The translations under genes were made by a program, and so were the position numbers. Positions 5,690 through 5,955 of a stretch of DNA of 5,955 nucleotides are shown here, one piece after another. A model generated the notes under the pieces. It was not told where the DNA came from. It worked only from the letters and a program-made list of their open reading frames with translations, and searched no databases. The stretch comes from Coleofasciculus sp. S288 (GTDB lineage Bacteria > Cyanobacteriota > Cyanobacteriia > Cyanobacteriales > Coleofasciculaceae). The DNA lies in the NCBI GenBank assembly GCA_020216575.1, contig JAIUYC010000295.1, forward strand, positions 1 to 5,955, given 5' to 3'. Every line of letters starts with the position of its first letter. The stretch's first letter is position 1.

Positions 5690-5708
5690 TGGTTCGACAG
5701 GCTCACCA
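5690..5708. repeat. Possible dispersed short repeat (GGTTCGACAGGCTCACC type)
   Basis: The 19 bases TGGTTCGACAGGCTCACCA, with imperfectly symmetrical ends (TGGT/ACCA), resemble a short intergenic sequence dispersed in many bacterial and cyanobacterial genomes (TTCGACAAGCTCA-like). It lies between the ycf37 terminator and the convergent araC-type gene. Only one copy is in the window, so repetitiveness is recalled, not shown. Confidence 0.35.
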
Positions 5709-5782
5709 ATCGGGCAGAAGGGATGCATATTGACTGGTCAGGGTTTTAGGATTTGCCTGTGTCCTAATCGCCTTGGCAACTG

Positions 5783-5955
5783 CTATAAAACAACGTTATC
5801 CTTCTCCTTATCTCCCCCAGTTCCCAGTTTGACAAAGTACGAGTGCGATACTTCAACCGAGGGAATGAGGTTTCGATGTTCATTTCTCCAGGCTTTGGGA
5901 GTCATGCCGTGCAGTTGGCGAAACTGACGGATAAAATGCTCTGTTCCTTGATACC
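5783..5955 (-). CDS. AraC-family transcriptional regulator, C-terminal part (cut by window edge)
   Basis: On the minus strand an open frame enters at the right window edge and ends at TAG (5785-5783), giving 56 visible residues. It begins YQGTEHFIRQFRQLHG and continues MTPKAWRN, the second recognition helix and closing motif of the AraC/XylS DNA-binding domain (usual form: GYxSxSHFxRxFKxxxGxTPxxYR). A tail of about 30 residues follows the domain, ending in KDNVVL, longer than typical for the family and without recognisable features. The effector domain and start lie outside the window, so the ligand and targets are unknown. It converges on ycf37; no clear terminator is visible on its own strand. 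Confidence 0.8.
   Translation of the reverse strand, partial: YQGTEHFIRQFRQLHGMTPKAWRNEHRNLIPSVEVSHSYFVKLGTGGDKEKDNVVL

Noticed and set aside
5746..5767. Inverted repeat TTAGGA/TCCTAA downstream of the AraC-type gene
   Set aside because: The 6-bp stem has a 10-base loop and no T-run on the minus strand, so it does not qualify as a terminator.
5730..5927. 65-codon plus-strand open frame near the right edge
   Set aside because: It is antisense to the AraC-family C-terminus, whose HTH motif is clear, and its own translation shows no domain.

Overview
This is a stretch of cyanobacterial chromosome. The octamer GCGATCGC (HIP1, the hallmark over-represented palindrome of many cyanobacteria) occurs five times (starting at 486, 1097, 1602, 2807 and 3949). 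The gene content agrees: a Ycf37-type photosystem I assembly factor, a cyanobacterial nitrate-reductase-associated protein, and a short GGGGCAT tandem repeat of the kind common between genes of filamentous cyanobacteria. Genus cannot be read from the sequence.

Layout. Positions 1-427 hold no convincing gene, but do hold a terminator-like hairpin (121-151) and a possible Pho-box-like array (233-262). The first gene (428-2194, +) joins N-terminal RTX calcium-binding repeats to a GlpQ-like glycerophosphodiester phosphodiesterase and ends at a strong terminator (2236-2272). Immediately after it lies a ~43-codon remnant of an IS200/IS605-type tnpB (2275-2403), which abuts the start of a PsiE-family (phosphate-starvation-inducible) membrane protein gene (2411-2878, +). 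A nitrate-reductase-associated protein gene follows 16 bases later (2895-3359, +). A convergent intergenic segment (3360-3544) with small repeats separates it from a two-TM hypothetical membrane protein (3545-4105, -). That gene diverges from a family 3 solute-binding protein (4215-5000, +), followed 35 bases later by ycf37 (5036-5563, +) and a textbook terminator (5607-5636). The right edge carries the 3' end of an AraC-family regulator on the minus strand (5783-5955).

Functional reading. The first two intact genes share a phosphorus theme: a probably exported enzyme that releases glycerol-3-phosphate from phosphodiesters, and a PsiE-family protein. They are separated by a terminator and an IS remnant, so they are neighbours rather than an operon. 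The remaining genes (nitrogen-linked protein, orphan amino-acid-type binding protein, PSI assembly factor, regulator) look like ordinary, functionally mixed cyanobacterial chromosome. I see no CRISPR array, no tRNA or rRNA, and no clear new multi-gene system. The most notable points are the RTX-GDPD architecture with an EF-hand/dockerin-like insert, the tnpB scar at the psiE start, and the possible Pho control.
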